Positions 1 through 11,700 of a stretch of DNA of 64,000 nucleotides are shown piece by piece (position 1 is the first letter of the stretch; each line of letters starts with the position of its first letter). This DNA comes from Anaeramoeba flamelloides (taxonomy: Eukaryota; Metamonada; Anaeramoebidae). The notes below the pieces were generated by a model. It did no database searches. It was not told the DNA's origin and saw nothing but the letters and a program-made list of their open reading frames with translations. The DNA is taken from the NCBI GenBank assembly GCA_027625915.1, contig JANTQA010000023.1:9672001-9736000 (forward strand). The letters run 5' to 3'. A program made the position numbers and the translations under genes.

Positions 1-494
1 ATTTGTGAAGAAAAAAACTTATTTAATCTATTCAAGAAGATTTACCAAATTAGAACCATTCACTAATTGAAATTTTAACACTTTTTTATAAATTACAATA
101 CTCACAAAACAATAAATAAATAATTATCAATACAAATAAATCATGGGTGTGTTAAAAATTTTGGAGAGAGCAAAACAAAAAAATACATTAGTAAATTTGT
201 TTAAATTCTATTAGGATTATGGATCGATCAAATGGTTAGATACTACCAACTAATTTTATTTGAGTTCTTCTATTTGGAACAACTCAACTTTAACCATAAT
301 ATCAATGATTCAAAAAAATTTATTGATCGAACGAAACAAATTACGTAATTCAAACAATGAAATGAAAAGAAAAACTAAAAGATGAAAAAATGATTTTCAT
401 ATTTTACAAAAATCAAAATTATCTCCAATTTCAATGAAATTGTATTATTGTGATTGTTTGGAACGTTTTAGCTGTGTGGAAAATTTTGAATTTT
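1..494 (+). repeat. Dispersed repeat, copy A (cut by window edge)
   Basis: This stretch matches, in opposite orientation, 14928-15469, and in the same orientation 28490-29039. Shared landmarks include ACCAAATTAGAACC, TTACAATACTCAC, GGTGTGTTAAAAATTTTG and TAATTTTATTTGAGTTCTTC, in the same order in all three. The left edge runs off the window, so its full length is unknown. No coding frame is visible inside it and its class is unknown. Confidence 0.8.
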
Positions 495-1434
495 AGTTTA
501 GTTTAAAATGAAATCAATGAAAAAACCTAAAAAATATTCGAAAATGGAAAATATTCAAAAAAATTAAAACACAACCTAAATCATAAAGATTGTTGTTTAA
601 GTGGGTAATAAATACTCATTTTTTTCGGTTTAATTTTGTAATGAAACGAAAAAAACTTCTTAAATGTTACCAAATCTTATAAAAAATCCTTTCATCGCTC
701 AAATGCTTTTGTTAATTGTTTTTTAAAGTATGTTAGTTTTTTAAAACAGTAAATTTTAACAAACTGGACAAAAAGAATATTCACAATAAACCTCTATAAT
801 GGATCTAAATATTTTTTTGAAAATATTGAATAGTTCGAAAGAATCTGTATTAAATTTTCCAAAAAATCCCAAAAAAAATTTCTTGAAATAATATTTTTCA
901 AATTAAAATTCATCAGAAAAAGATTGTTAGATTAGATTATCATAATTCAAAAGTGGGTTTTAATTTTCTAATTTAAAAAGTATATTGTGTAAACTTGACT
1001 TTCTCTTTTTTTGTTTTTTTGTTTTTTTTTTTTTTTAGAAAAAAAAGAAAATCTTTGGATTATTTTTATTTATTTTAAAAATAATTTGATTTTATTTGTT
1101 CTTGAAAATAAAATTAAAAATTTATCTGAAATATTGATAATTAGTAATTTCAACGAATAAAAATAAAAACAAACACCAATAAAAGATTATTTTCAATGAT
1201 TTTAGTAAATTTGAAAAAATTCCGGATATTTTCCATTTTTGAGTATTTTCGACTTTTTTACAGTTTCACTTTAAAATGGCGCAAATAAAAGTTTAATAAA
1301 ATTATATTATATGTTTAGTGTTCACCTTTGAAATGCATAAGATAACCACCCAATTAACCCTAACTGTGTTTTTTTTTTTCTATTTTTAAAAAATAAACAT
1401 AATTTTCAATACTTAACTATTTAATCACAAAAAG
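495..1434. other. Non-coding stretch upstream of the MRG exons
   Basis: AT-rich DNA with long A and T runs. I could not find the exons that would encode the chromo domain or the first half of the MRG domain, so this is either a long intron, with the 5' part of the gene beyond the window, or the flank of a truncated gene copy. Confidence 0.5.
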
Positions 1435-1922
1435 CGAACAACAAAACCAAATCCCCCTACAAGCACCCGGAGAATTTGTTCAGTGGATCTACAATCTTTT
1501 TGATCTCTTTCTTGAAAAATATCTCTTATATAATATTGAAAAGGATACTTATAATGAAATGAAAAAAATTACGCTAAAAAGCTTCACAAATATCTTTGGA
1601 ATTGAACATTTGTGCCGTTTTTTAATCACGCTCGATTATATCTTTACAACGGAATTTGATTCACCAATTCCTAAAGTAAAAGTCAAAGATTATCTCAATT
1701 TTAATGAACTATTTTCCAGATTAATTAAGTAAGTGTTAAATTTTATTCTTTTTTTTTTTTTTTTTTGATTCAATTCATGTGGTATGTATTTAACAAAAAT
1801 TAATTATATTGTTTATTATTATTATTATATTTTATTTTTGGGATTTAATTTTATAAAATAATAGATTTTTAGATGCTAAGATACCACTTTTAAAAAACAA
1901 TAACCAAATAATCCAGAATTAA
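1435..1922 (+). CDS. C-terminal exons of an MRG-domain (MRG15/Eaf3-like) protein, partial
   Basis: Two exons, 1435-1728 and 1865-1922, joined by a GTAAGT...AATAG intron of 136 nt, give the last 117 or so residues and a TAA stop. The translation fits the C-terminal half of the MRG fold: an aromatic helix (WIYNLFDLFLEKYLLYNIE), the spacing seen in MRG15 before its LLYKFERPQY segment, then FGIEHLCRFLITL matching the YGAPHLLRLFVRI segment of human MRG15. MRG proteins are subunits of histone acetyltransferase and deacetylase complexes and act in chromatin. The exon starts after an AAAAAG acceptor. No chromo domain or first half of the MRG domain was found upstream in the window. It may be a complete gene extending to the left or a truncated duplicate. 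The family assignment rests on motif spacing recognised by eye. Confidence 0.65.
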
Positions 1923-4891
1923 GATTATTTTTAATGATTTTTTTGATTTTTTATTTTTAATATTTTTCTTAAAAAATTAAATTTTTTTTGAAATAAAAAT
2001 CAAAATAATTATTTTTAACATATTTATATTTCATTTGGGCAAAGAAGTTTTTTATTTTATTTATCCATCCAATTTTGACTTTTTTTTGAAAACGAATTAA
2101 ATTATTCAATGAGTGTTAATAAAACTTTTTATGTTTACCAAATTGATCACTTTGATATTTACTTATAAAATTTTCATATTAATTGTTATAATTAATTGTT
2201 CTTTTTTTATTTATTTTTTTTTTTTTCATATTTTCGCTATCCACTTTAATTTATTCTTTAATATGTTTGATCTATCTACCAGATGATTAATATTATTATT
2301 TTAAAAATTAAAAGAAATGAAAGTTTTCAAAAATACACCATTCTTATCATGACTAACATATTTATTAGACATATCATAAAAATTAAAAAAATGAACTATT
2401 AATATTGATTGAATCTATAACTATTAATATTTATTTTAAAATAAACCCTATTTCACTCAAAGTGGCTCAGACAAAAATGAAAAATTCACTTTATTTTTAA
2501 GAATCAACCAAACTTTGATTGTTTAGAAATAAGAGAAATAATAAACATTGTATTAGAGTCGATAATCATAGAAGAAAAGCCTGAACAAACCATAAATTTC
2601 AAAAAAAAAAATCTTAAAAAAATATTTGGTCACTTTTAATTGAAGCGGTGATATGCAAAATTCTCAAATTCTTTAGGAAATTAAAATTGTTGAGAATAAG
2701 AATTTTTAATTTTAAGTGTATGAATTTTAAAAGAACATACAAAACCTCACGTTTGTAATGTTAATTTAGAGTCACAAAACATTTTTTTTTTCAAATTTAA
2801 AATTTTTAAAAATCAAAATGAAAAAGAAAAAAAAAAAAAAAAAAAAAATTTAAAAAATGAGAAAAAATGATTTTGATCTAAAAATTGAAATTCTAGTTTG
2901 TGAAGAATAATGAATCAAACTCATAGAATTTTTTCTATTTCTTCAATAAAATGGGGACCCCTTTGACTGAAAAAGAGTTTATGTTTAAAAAAATATTTCA
3001 AAAAATTAAAAACAATAAAAATTTACTTTGTTTGGGAGAAACAACGTATAGTTAATTTCAATAAAAAACTGGTAGTATGGTAAGGGTACAAATGAATTTT
3101 AAATAATAAAATACATTTCTAAGTTTTTTGTTCGATTAGAAATTCTATCTTGATTAATCTTATTGTAGAAAAAATTATTGTCAATAAAATAGAAAAAACT
3201 CCACAATTATTTTAAGCATTCAAAATATCATAACAAAAACAAGATCAGTTTTTTTAATATCTTTTATTTATGTAATATCATACAAATAAATAAATTAAAT
3301 GATTATGAAGAATCGATCATTGATTGATAATAATTTTCAATCTTTAAATGTTTTTTTGGAGTGAGTGTAATAACTATATTTTATTATAAATTTGAACTGA
3401 TTTTTTTCGAAATAACTTATTTGAAATTTTAATGAATATATCTACAATTAAAATTGTTTTAATTACCAAATATTATTTCAGTCTTATTGGTATAATCACT
3501 TTCCTTTTATTAAAACCATACTCAATGAGTGGCTTTTGACAAAAAAGAACTGTGTGAAATCCCACTTATTTTTTCAAATAAATTCAAATAACAAAAAAAA
3601 AAAATTTATTTCTTAATTGACAAAAAATACAATTAAAAAAAAAATTTTATAATGAATTTTCAATTATAAAAACCACTATTAATAAAGTTAAAAAATCATA
3701 ACCCATTGACGAAAAAAAAATTTTGAAATAAAAAAAAAAAAAGTAAAAATAAGTAATAAGATTCTTTCAAAGGATCTAAATAACAAAAATTCAAAATTCG
3801 AATATTATAATTCTGAGATTCCAATTACAACAAAATTCATAATAACAAAAAAAAAAAAATCTGGGTGTGTGATAAAAAATTCTAATAATATAAAAACCAT
3901 TCATATGATTTCAATTTAAAAAATTCAAATATAAAAAGTTTAAAATAATTTCTATTTCAAATAATCCTAATCTGAAAAAAATCAAGTTTTTCTTATTTGA
4001 GTATTGCCAAAGATGTAAATTTCGAAAGGGTTAAATTTCTTCAATTTGAAATAACTTGTTTTGCTTCTATATAAAAATAATTTAATTCCATTTTATCCAA
4101 TTTGTGGTTAATGTATGCCCTTTATATTTGACAAAGTAAGGATTTTGTAAGATTCTTGAGATAAAAAAAACTTCATTTGAAAAAAAAAAAAATGAAAAAA
4201 AAAAAATCTTCGAATCTCAAAAAGTGCCAAAGAGAGACAAAATAAAATCAACACAATTATTTAAAAAATTATAATTTAATAGTAATTTAAATTGGAAAAC
4301 AAATGTGTCTCTTTGTTCAGTTTTTTCAAAAAATGTGCTTGTTTTTCAGAGTAGATTTTAAGGTATCGAACCTAACCAACTACTAATTGCTTTTTAATTG
4401 GTCTTGGGCATTGATAAAAATTGTTAAAAAATATTTTTTTCCATTTCTGAAAATAATTTTAACCTTAGTTATCGACCCTTATCCAAGACAAAGGTATGAT
4501 TTTGATAAAGTAGTTTCAGTGTATATTTTAAATTTACTCTTATAATTGATAAAAAAGAATAGAAATTCTAAATACAGTTTCTTTTTGAAAAGTAAAGTGT
4601 AAAAAGAGACTCAACAAGTACAATTGGCAATTTTAATTTCTATTTTGAAAAAATTTCAGTTAATTTTTCTAAACCTACAAAGAAGAGGTAAAAAAATCAT
4701 ATTATTTTCGAAATGAAGTAACGAAAAGCTCAAAATATAGATTCGATTGGAATAGTGGAAAAAGTAATTGTGAAAATGTAAAACTCGTGTATTTAAATCG
4801 ACTCTTAACTTATATGTGTCTTGTTACCTTACATAATTATCTTGTAATACTCCAAGATATCATTTTTTTCTATTTATCTTCCAATTCAAAA
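1923..4891. other. Spacer between MRG exons and ankyrin gene, with decayed coding-like pieces
   Basis: Mostly A/T-run DNA. Two stretches read more like old coding sequence than like spacer: 2512-2758, which contains NQPNFDCLEIREIINIVLES, and 3301-3600, which has an ATG followed by a possible GTGAGT donor. Neither can be assembled into an intact gene and neither resembles a family I recognise. No RNA gene seen. Confidence 0.4.
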
Positions 4892-7800
4892 ATGGAATTT
4901 TTACGTTCTTCAGATATTAACAAATTAGAACAACACCTAAAAAAATTAACTGAAAGAGAAAAATATACTCTACTTTGTCAGTCAATTCAAACACGATGCA
5001 CAAGCGAAGTGATTACTTTGATTATAAATAATGTCCAAGATTTTAAACAAGAAATAGTAAATCAAATTTTTTTTACATTCCACCAACCAAAAAAACACTT
5101 TATTTTTGTTTAAATGTATCATTTCTTTTTTTTTTATGTTATAATGGTAACCTTAATTACACACTAGCCAAAATTCAAAACAGCTCTCCACTGTTATTGT
5201 CTTCATGGAAGCGACCCAACTATTTTGAAATTATTGCTAAAAAAAGGATCTAACCCAAATAAAGTAGTATCAAAAATCAGCCCTTTGTATTTCTTATTTC
5301 TCAAAAACCCCAAACCCAAATTTGTGAAAATTATGTTCAAATATGGAGCAGATCCAAATTTATTAACAGTAAGTCATCTTCCATCTGTTTTTTTAACTTC
5401 TTTTAAAAACGTAGAAAATTTGGTTTTGATTTCAAGATCAATTGCTAATTTAGGATAATACTCCAAACGAATCCTTCAAAGACCTTTCTTTTAAATTGGT
5501 GAAGGTTCAGACGATCTTTTATTTTCAGATCAAAATCGTGTTTTAATTGAAAAAAATGCTGTTTGTTGGCATTGAGTTCTTTTCATTTGAATTTTTTTTT
5601 CAAAAAATTATGTTGTTTTAGGTATTTATTTTTTTGTTCGAATTTAAAACCTCACCTAAGAAGATACTTATCCAATTAATTTTCCTTTTGAGTCAGTTAT
5701 TTGTTATTTGGTGTTGGTAACTCAGTAAAATTTTATAATTTCCCCATAAATCAATACTACCCTTCATTGCTTCTTTTTGGTTAGTGGGTATTTGTTCGGA
5801 TAAAGGATATTTAAGCTATTTTCCAGCTAAATGGGTCCAGTCGCGTGAGTGAATTGCATGTGATTTCAAGTCTTTCTATCGATATAAGAAGAAAAAAATT
5901 TTATATTGTAAATTTTTAAAATTGAAACCATTTTTTCATATTTTTGTTTCATTTTTGTTTCTTTTTTTCAATAGATTTCACACCCCTAATCCAGTTACAA
6001 ATTTTTTTTTTATTAAAAGATCTATAGCCAATAGGTAAAAAAAGTGTTACTCTATTGTTCTTGAAACCAGACAAAAAGATTGTAGAGAATGATCATATTA
6101 ATTTCTATTGGAATTTTATTTGATCTTTGATCTTGATATTTGTTTAATAAATGTGAAAATTTTTCACTGAATTTTCATTTCCCTTTTCAAATAGAGACCA
6201 AAAATACCAACACACTTCGTTTGGGGACTTGGTTTGTAAAAGAAAAGCATGGAAAATAAAGTGAAAATTTTTTCCTATTTATTATTCAAATACTACACTA
6301 CAAGGAAAATTTAAATACCTAAAATTAAAGTTAGCCAAAACTATACATTGGATTTCAGTTATACTTCTTTTATAAATTATTTTTTCAAAGTTATCATAAT
6401 TTTATGTAATAAAAAAAGGATAGCTATTAAACTGGTTGAAAATCTGAATACCCCCCTTTTCAAAAATACCGACTTTTGAAAAAAACACCTATTTTCAGGG
6501 TATTTTTTTATTGGAAAAAGTTGAAATGAATTAATTTTTGATTGAACATTAAGATTGAAAAAAGAATATATGTTAAAGCAATTTGCAGAAAACAATCGGG
6601 AACGTATATAAAAACTCAAACATGGAAAAAAATAAAATGATAAAAAATATTCCAAAAACAGAAAATAATCAGTTTTTCAATTTAATTTAGCAATATCTTT
6701 TGATTGAAATATTTTGTGCTATTTTAAAATTGAAAAATATGTTTCCTTTTAGACTATTAAAAAAATACTTGAAAATTATCTCTCTACTAAGTCAATTAAA
6801 AAATTCAAAAATTTTACAATTAAAAATGAAAAAAATATTACTGAAAATTTTCATTTTTTTTTTCAATTCCTATTAATATCTATTAAAGTTGTAAACATCA
6901 TTGAAAATTGTTATGTATAATAATGTTTATTATATGAGTGTATTTCAAAAATACAAAATTTAGAGTTTTTTTTTTTGAAAAAATTTTCCTTGTAGTGTAG
7001 TAGAAGATCAAAACGAGCATTGTAGTTTTTCTCAATGGGGCACTAAGAATTTGAGTTTTAGCAATTTTTAAGAAAATATTTAGATTGGTTAAATTTGTTT
7101 CAGACGGGATATCAACTATTCTTTAATGCGTATTATTCTATTTATTTATTATTTATTCTTCAAAGGCCATTTATACAAAATAATTGATATTTGAAAAAAA
7201 AAAATTTTTTTTTGATGAAGAAGTGTAAATTACACTCTAAAAAAAGTTTTTTTGGATAACACCTTTGGCAGAAACTAGGTTTATATTCTTGAACGTTTAT
7301 AACCGATACTAAAGATATCTAATAATTAATTAATTAATTCACTAATCTATTAATTTGTTTTTACTAATATATAACACAAAATTCTTTTTTATTCATAGCC
7401 CTCTCAAGAAAATTTCCTTCTAATTGAAGTTAAAAAAAAAAAACCTTCAATAGAGATAATTAAGTTGTTAGTTGAAAATGGAATTGATGTCAATTATACA
7501 AGGGTACCCTTATTTTATTTTATTTTATTTTAATGTAATTATCCTGAGATATATCTAAATACATAATAAAAATATTTTCAAAATAGAATGATGGAAATAC
7601 TGCATTAATATTAATGATCAAAAAAAATTTAATTTCATTAGAAATACTCAAGATTTTTTTGGATGCTGGCTATAATTTTATAAAAATACAATTCGTAATA
7701 TATTATATTTTAAAAAAATCACAAATTCTTGGAACTTGCCCATACTTCTAATTTTTTTTTCTTATCATCTAAATTACTAATTTATCATTGGTAATCGAGG

Positions 7801-8710
7801 ACTGTAAGAGGATTGTTGATCTCTCCCTTTGTCAATAAAAAAATACACAAATTTTATATTAAAAATTTTATTGATTTGCTTATATATATATATATATATA
7901 TAGGGGAAATATCACACTATTATTTCACATTAAAAACAAAAAAACAATTTTTTTTAAATTATTATTTTCATATTATCTACTACTAATTTAATTCTTTATA
8001 GAGATCTGACAAAAAAAATTTGCTTGAATTATTATTATTAAAAAAAGATCAACCCATCGAAATAATTCAAATGATTTTGGAAAATGGTGGAAATATAGAT
8101 GCGATAAATGTAATTACATATAAAATACAGAAATTTTTTTTTTTTTTTTGTTATTACAATAATATATATATATTAAAATCCTCAAATAAAAATAACAAGA
8201 ATGTAATTTATAATTATTTTTTTAAACTATCTTATATTATCATTCTAAATTTTTTAAACTCAAATTTAATATTTTAGGTTAGAGGGAAGACACTTTTTGA
8301 ATTGTACTGTTCCCAAAAACAAATAAATATTGAACTCTTAAAAGTATTATTAAAATTTAAGAAAAAAGCACAATTAATTGTAAATAATTCTTTTTTTTTT
8401 TTTCAAAATTATTTTTTTTTTTTAAAAATTAATTCTAATTTTAAAAAAAAATATTCTATATTTATATTACCAATTTAGCGTCCAATTTATTATAAAGATT
8501 GGAATCCATTGCATTTAATCTTGGAATTTAGCCGTAATATTCAGGCCTTTGATCTTTTACTCCAAAATGGTTATAAAATTACAGATATAAATACGGTAAG
8601 TCATTTTTAATATTTATTAATAATATTTGGTTTATAATTGGAAATAAAATTTCCAGTGAATTTTCCTCAAATTTACATTGTCAGTTATTGTTATCCCATA
8701 TTAGTATAAT

Positions 8711-8741
<31 letters not shown>

Positions 8742-11700
8742 CCATAATTAATAAAACACTCTTAAAATGATAAAATTATCATATATTAGATTCTTTGAAG
8801 TTTTCTAGGGAGAGAGAATAAGGAAAATGTTTATGCTTTATCTTTTTTTTTTTTTTACCTTTTTAATTTATCTTTTTCATTTCTTCAAAAAATTTCAAAC
8901 CAATTAATATCTATTTTAATTTAAAAATTGGTTTAGAAAATAATTTTAGTCTTTAATTTCATGAAATATTGTTCTGTTTGATAAAATAAAACTGCAAAAT
9001 TTTAAAAGGGTGGATTCTAGTGAAGTAAATTTTGGTGAAAGGGATAATTAATTTTTTAAATGGCTGTGATGTGATATTCTTAGATTGAAAATACTTATTC
9101 TTATCAAAGTGAAACAAAATTGTATATTAGCAATTATTATTAATCATAGAAGGCCATACCATAACAATCAAAAAATAATAATAATTGCCCTATTGCTAAA
9201 ATTCGTTTATCTTAGATTTGTAGTTTTCATATTTTTTCAATAAAGCAAATAATTTTTAGCTGAAAAGATCTTCCACATAATAACATTTTTAATAACAAAA
9301 TAAACTTAATTTCAAAAATTGTAACTCACCTGAAATAATAAATTGAAAAAAAAAAAAAATATTCTTTGAGTATTAAAGAATAACTAATAATCGAATCTGA
9401 TTAATGAATTATTCTTTTAAATCATTTGAAAGATATATAAAAACCTGATATTTTAAAAATTAAAAAAAATAAAATCAAAAACTAAAAAAAAGCAAGTAAA
9501 AAATTTTTGAAAAGGGCATTATGGATTTTTTATCACTAAACTTTCACTAAAAAAAATGTGTGCAAGAAGATTTTTTGCTAATAATTATCTGAATTTTAAA
9601 AGACATTACATAGTCGAAATTTTCTTTATGGTTTTTTTGTATTTTGGATGATCTCTTTTTTTTGACTTTGATCTTTGGAGAAAAAAAGGATCATTAAAAA
9701 AAGAAAAAGAAAAACAAAATTATAACAAAAAAAGAAAAACAAAAACAAAAACAAAAGAAAAACAAAAATTTGATCAAATTAGAAAAAGAAAAGAAAAAAA
9801 AAATAAAAAAAAAAGCAAAACTAAGATTTGCAAAATTTTACGATATTAGAAAAAATGATTCTAATCCTAAAAAGTGAATTTTTATTTTGATAAGGATATG
9901 GGATAAATCCACACATAATATCTTCAATAATATTATAAGATGAGTCAAAATTTTCTAAAAATAGTTTAATTTTCAAAAAAAAATACAATTTTCAAAAAGA
10001 ATAAGAAATAGTAGAAATACTTTGATTATTATTTTTAATTTATTCCCCAAAGGTCAATTATCAAAAAATAATGATATTTGAAATCTTTTTGGGACGATTT
10101 GGCCGAAATAAAGTTTATTTGGGGTGCTGGTGTAGCAAAGAAAAAGACACCTTTAGATAAAAATAATTAAGAAAATAACTGCGTGGTATATAATTAAGCT
10201 ATCTGTATTTTATTTTTAATAACTATAAATGATTTTTAATAGGTCACCTTTCCATTTTCGAAATTGTCATTTCAATAACAAAAAAAATATTTTTGATAAC
10301 TTTTTTTTCCTTAATAAAGATTAAATTGAATCTCATGAACTAATTTCTTCAAATAAAATCTATCTTTGGAAATTTCCACCTAAAATAAAAGCTAACAAAT
10401 ATTAGTAATGTTCTCAAAATTACTTTAGTGAAAATATGATGTGAAACTTCAAAATAGATTATCGTGTATTCAGAAATAAAATAAACAAATAAATGAAAAA
10501 AGTCTAGCACCAATTTTTTTTTTTTTTTCTGTTCTCAAAAAATCTGACTCTTCTTGCTGAAATAAAACGAAATTGTATTGGAATTAAAAGTCATTTATTA
10601 GATGAAATTTGATAAAATCCCTTCAAGAATGAACCTGAATCCAGAACATTAATTTTGGAAAAGTATCAAGATCTACGAAAATTAGAAATTAGAAAGTTTT
10701 AAGAAGTCTTGAAACGAAAAAAAAATAATATTGAAAAAAAAAAAATTGTTGGCATTCTTTTAACAAATTGCCTTCGATTAGCAAACCAAATTTTAAATAA
10801 AAAGAAAAAACACCAAAGATATTAATTTTAAAAGTCAAAAAGAATACATCTTAATTTGGGACTTATCTGAAAAGGTAAACATCAATCTCAAATTTTGAAA
10901 TCTTTTTGATTTTTTATTTTCTCATCAGTCAATTAAGCCACTTTAGTAATTTTACTTATTTTAAATCAGTTATACATGGTATATTCGGATTAATAATCTT
11001 TGAAATTATAATCAATCTGTAAAATTTTTGGTTTGAAAATAAATTAATTTTCGAGTAAGATTTTTAATAGAGATAAAATATTGCTTTTTATGCTTGACAT
11101 AAAATACATTTTTTAATCAAAAATACTTGTTTTTACCAAAAAGAAAATTAATACCATTTTTTTTTTTGGAAGTTTAGGAGATTATGAAGATTTTATTTAA
11201 ATGGATAGATAAAAATCTTGGATCTTTGAAAAAAAAATGATCACTATTAAAAAATTAATATTAAAACAATCAAACCTTTTCAGTACTTATATTTTTTCTT
11301 TCAAATGTATTGAAAAAAAAGAATCTTTTTGTTTGAATTTTTTAAAAAATTTCTAAATTCAAGTTTAGGATTTGGAGAGTGCCGTAGAGTGTCGTAGAGT
11401 GCCTAGGTTTTCTTGAGTTTCCTGTTTATTTGGAAAATCGATAGATTTTCGTTAGGTTTTTTTTACTTTAGAAATAAAATAGAAAACCTCAAAAAAACCT
11501 AGAACAATTCACAAATAAATAGAAAACTCAAAAAAAACTAACGAAAATCTATCGATTTTCCAAATAAACAGGAAACTCAAGAAAACCTAACTTGAAGTGC
11601 CTAGGTTTTTTTACTTTTTGAAATAAACAGAAAATTTTAATAAATTTTCGGTTTATTTCTCAAATTAAAAAAAAAACTAACAGCAAACAAGAGGAATTCT

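Larger units (their letters stand above)
5369..7398 (+). other. Intron 2 of the ankyrin-BTB gene
   Basis: A 2030-nt intron. It contains a 708-bp element with terminal inverted repeats (6293-7000), a member of a dispersed repeat family (about 7085-7290), and coding-like islands between 5380 and 5850 that are richer in G and C than the rest. No intact gene was found in it. Confidence 0.75.

Noticed and set aside
4340-4400. tRNA-like B box (GGTTCGATACC on the minus strand)
   Set aside because: No acceptor or anticodon stem pairs around it and no A box lies at the right distance.
6296-6305. CACTACAAGG as a CACTA (En/Spm) transposon end
   Set aside because: The inverted repeat extends outward to CTACACTACAAGG and the flanks give a TA duplication, not three bases, so a TA-inserting element fits better.
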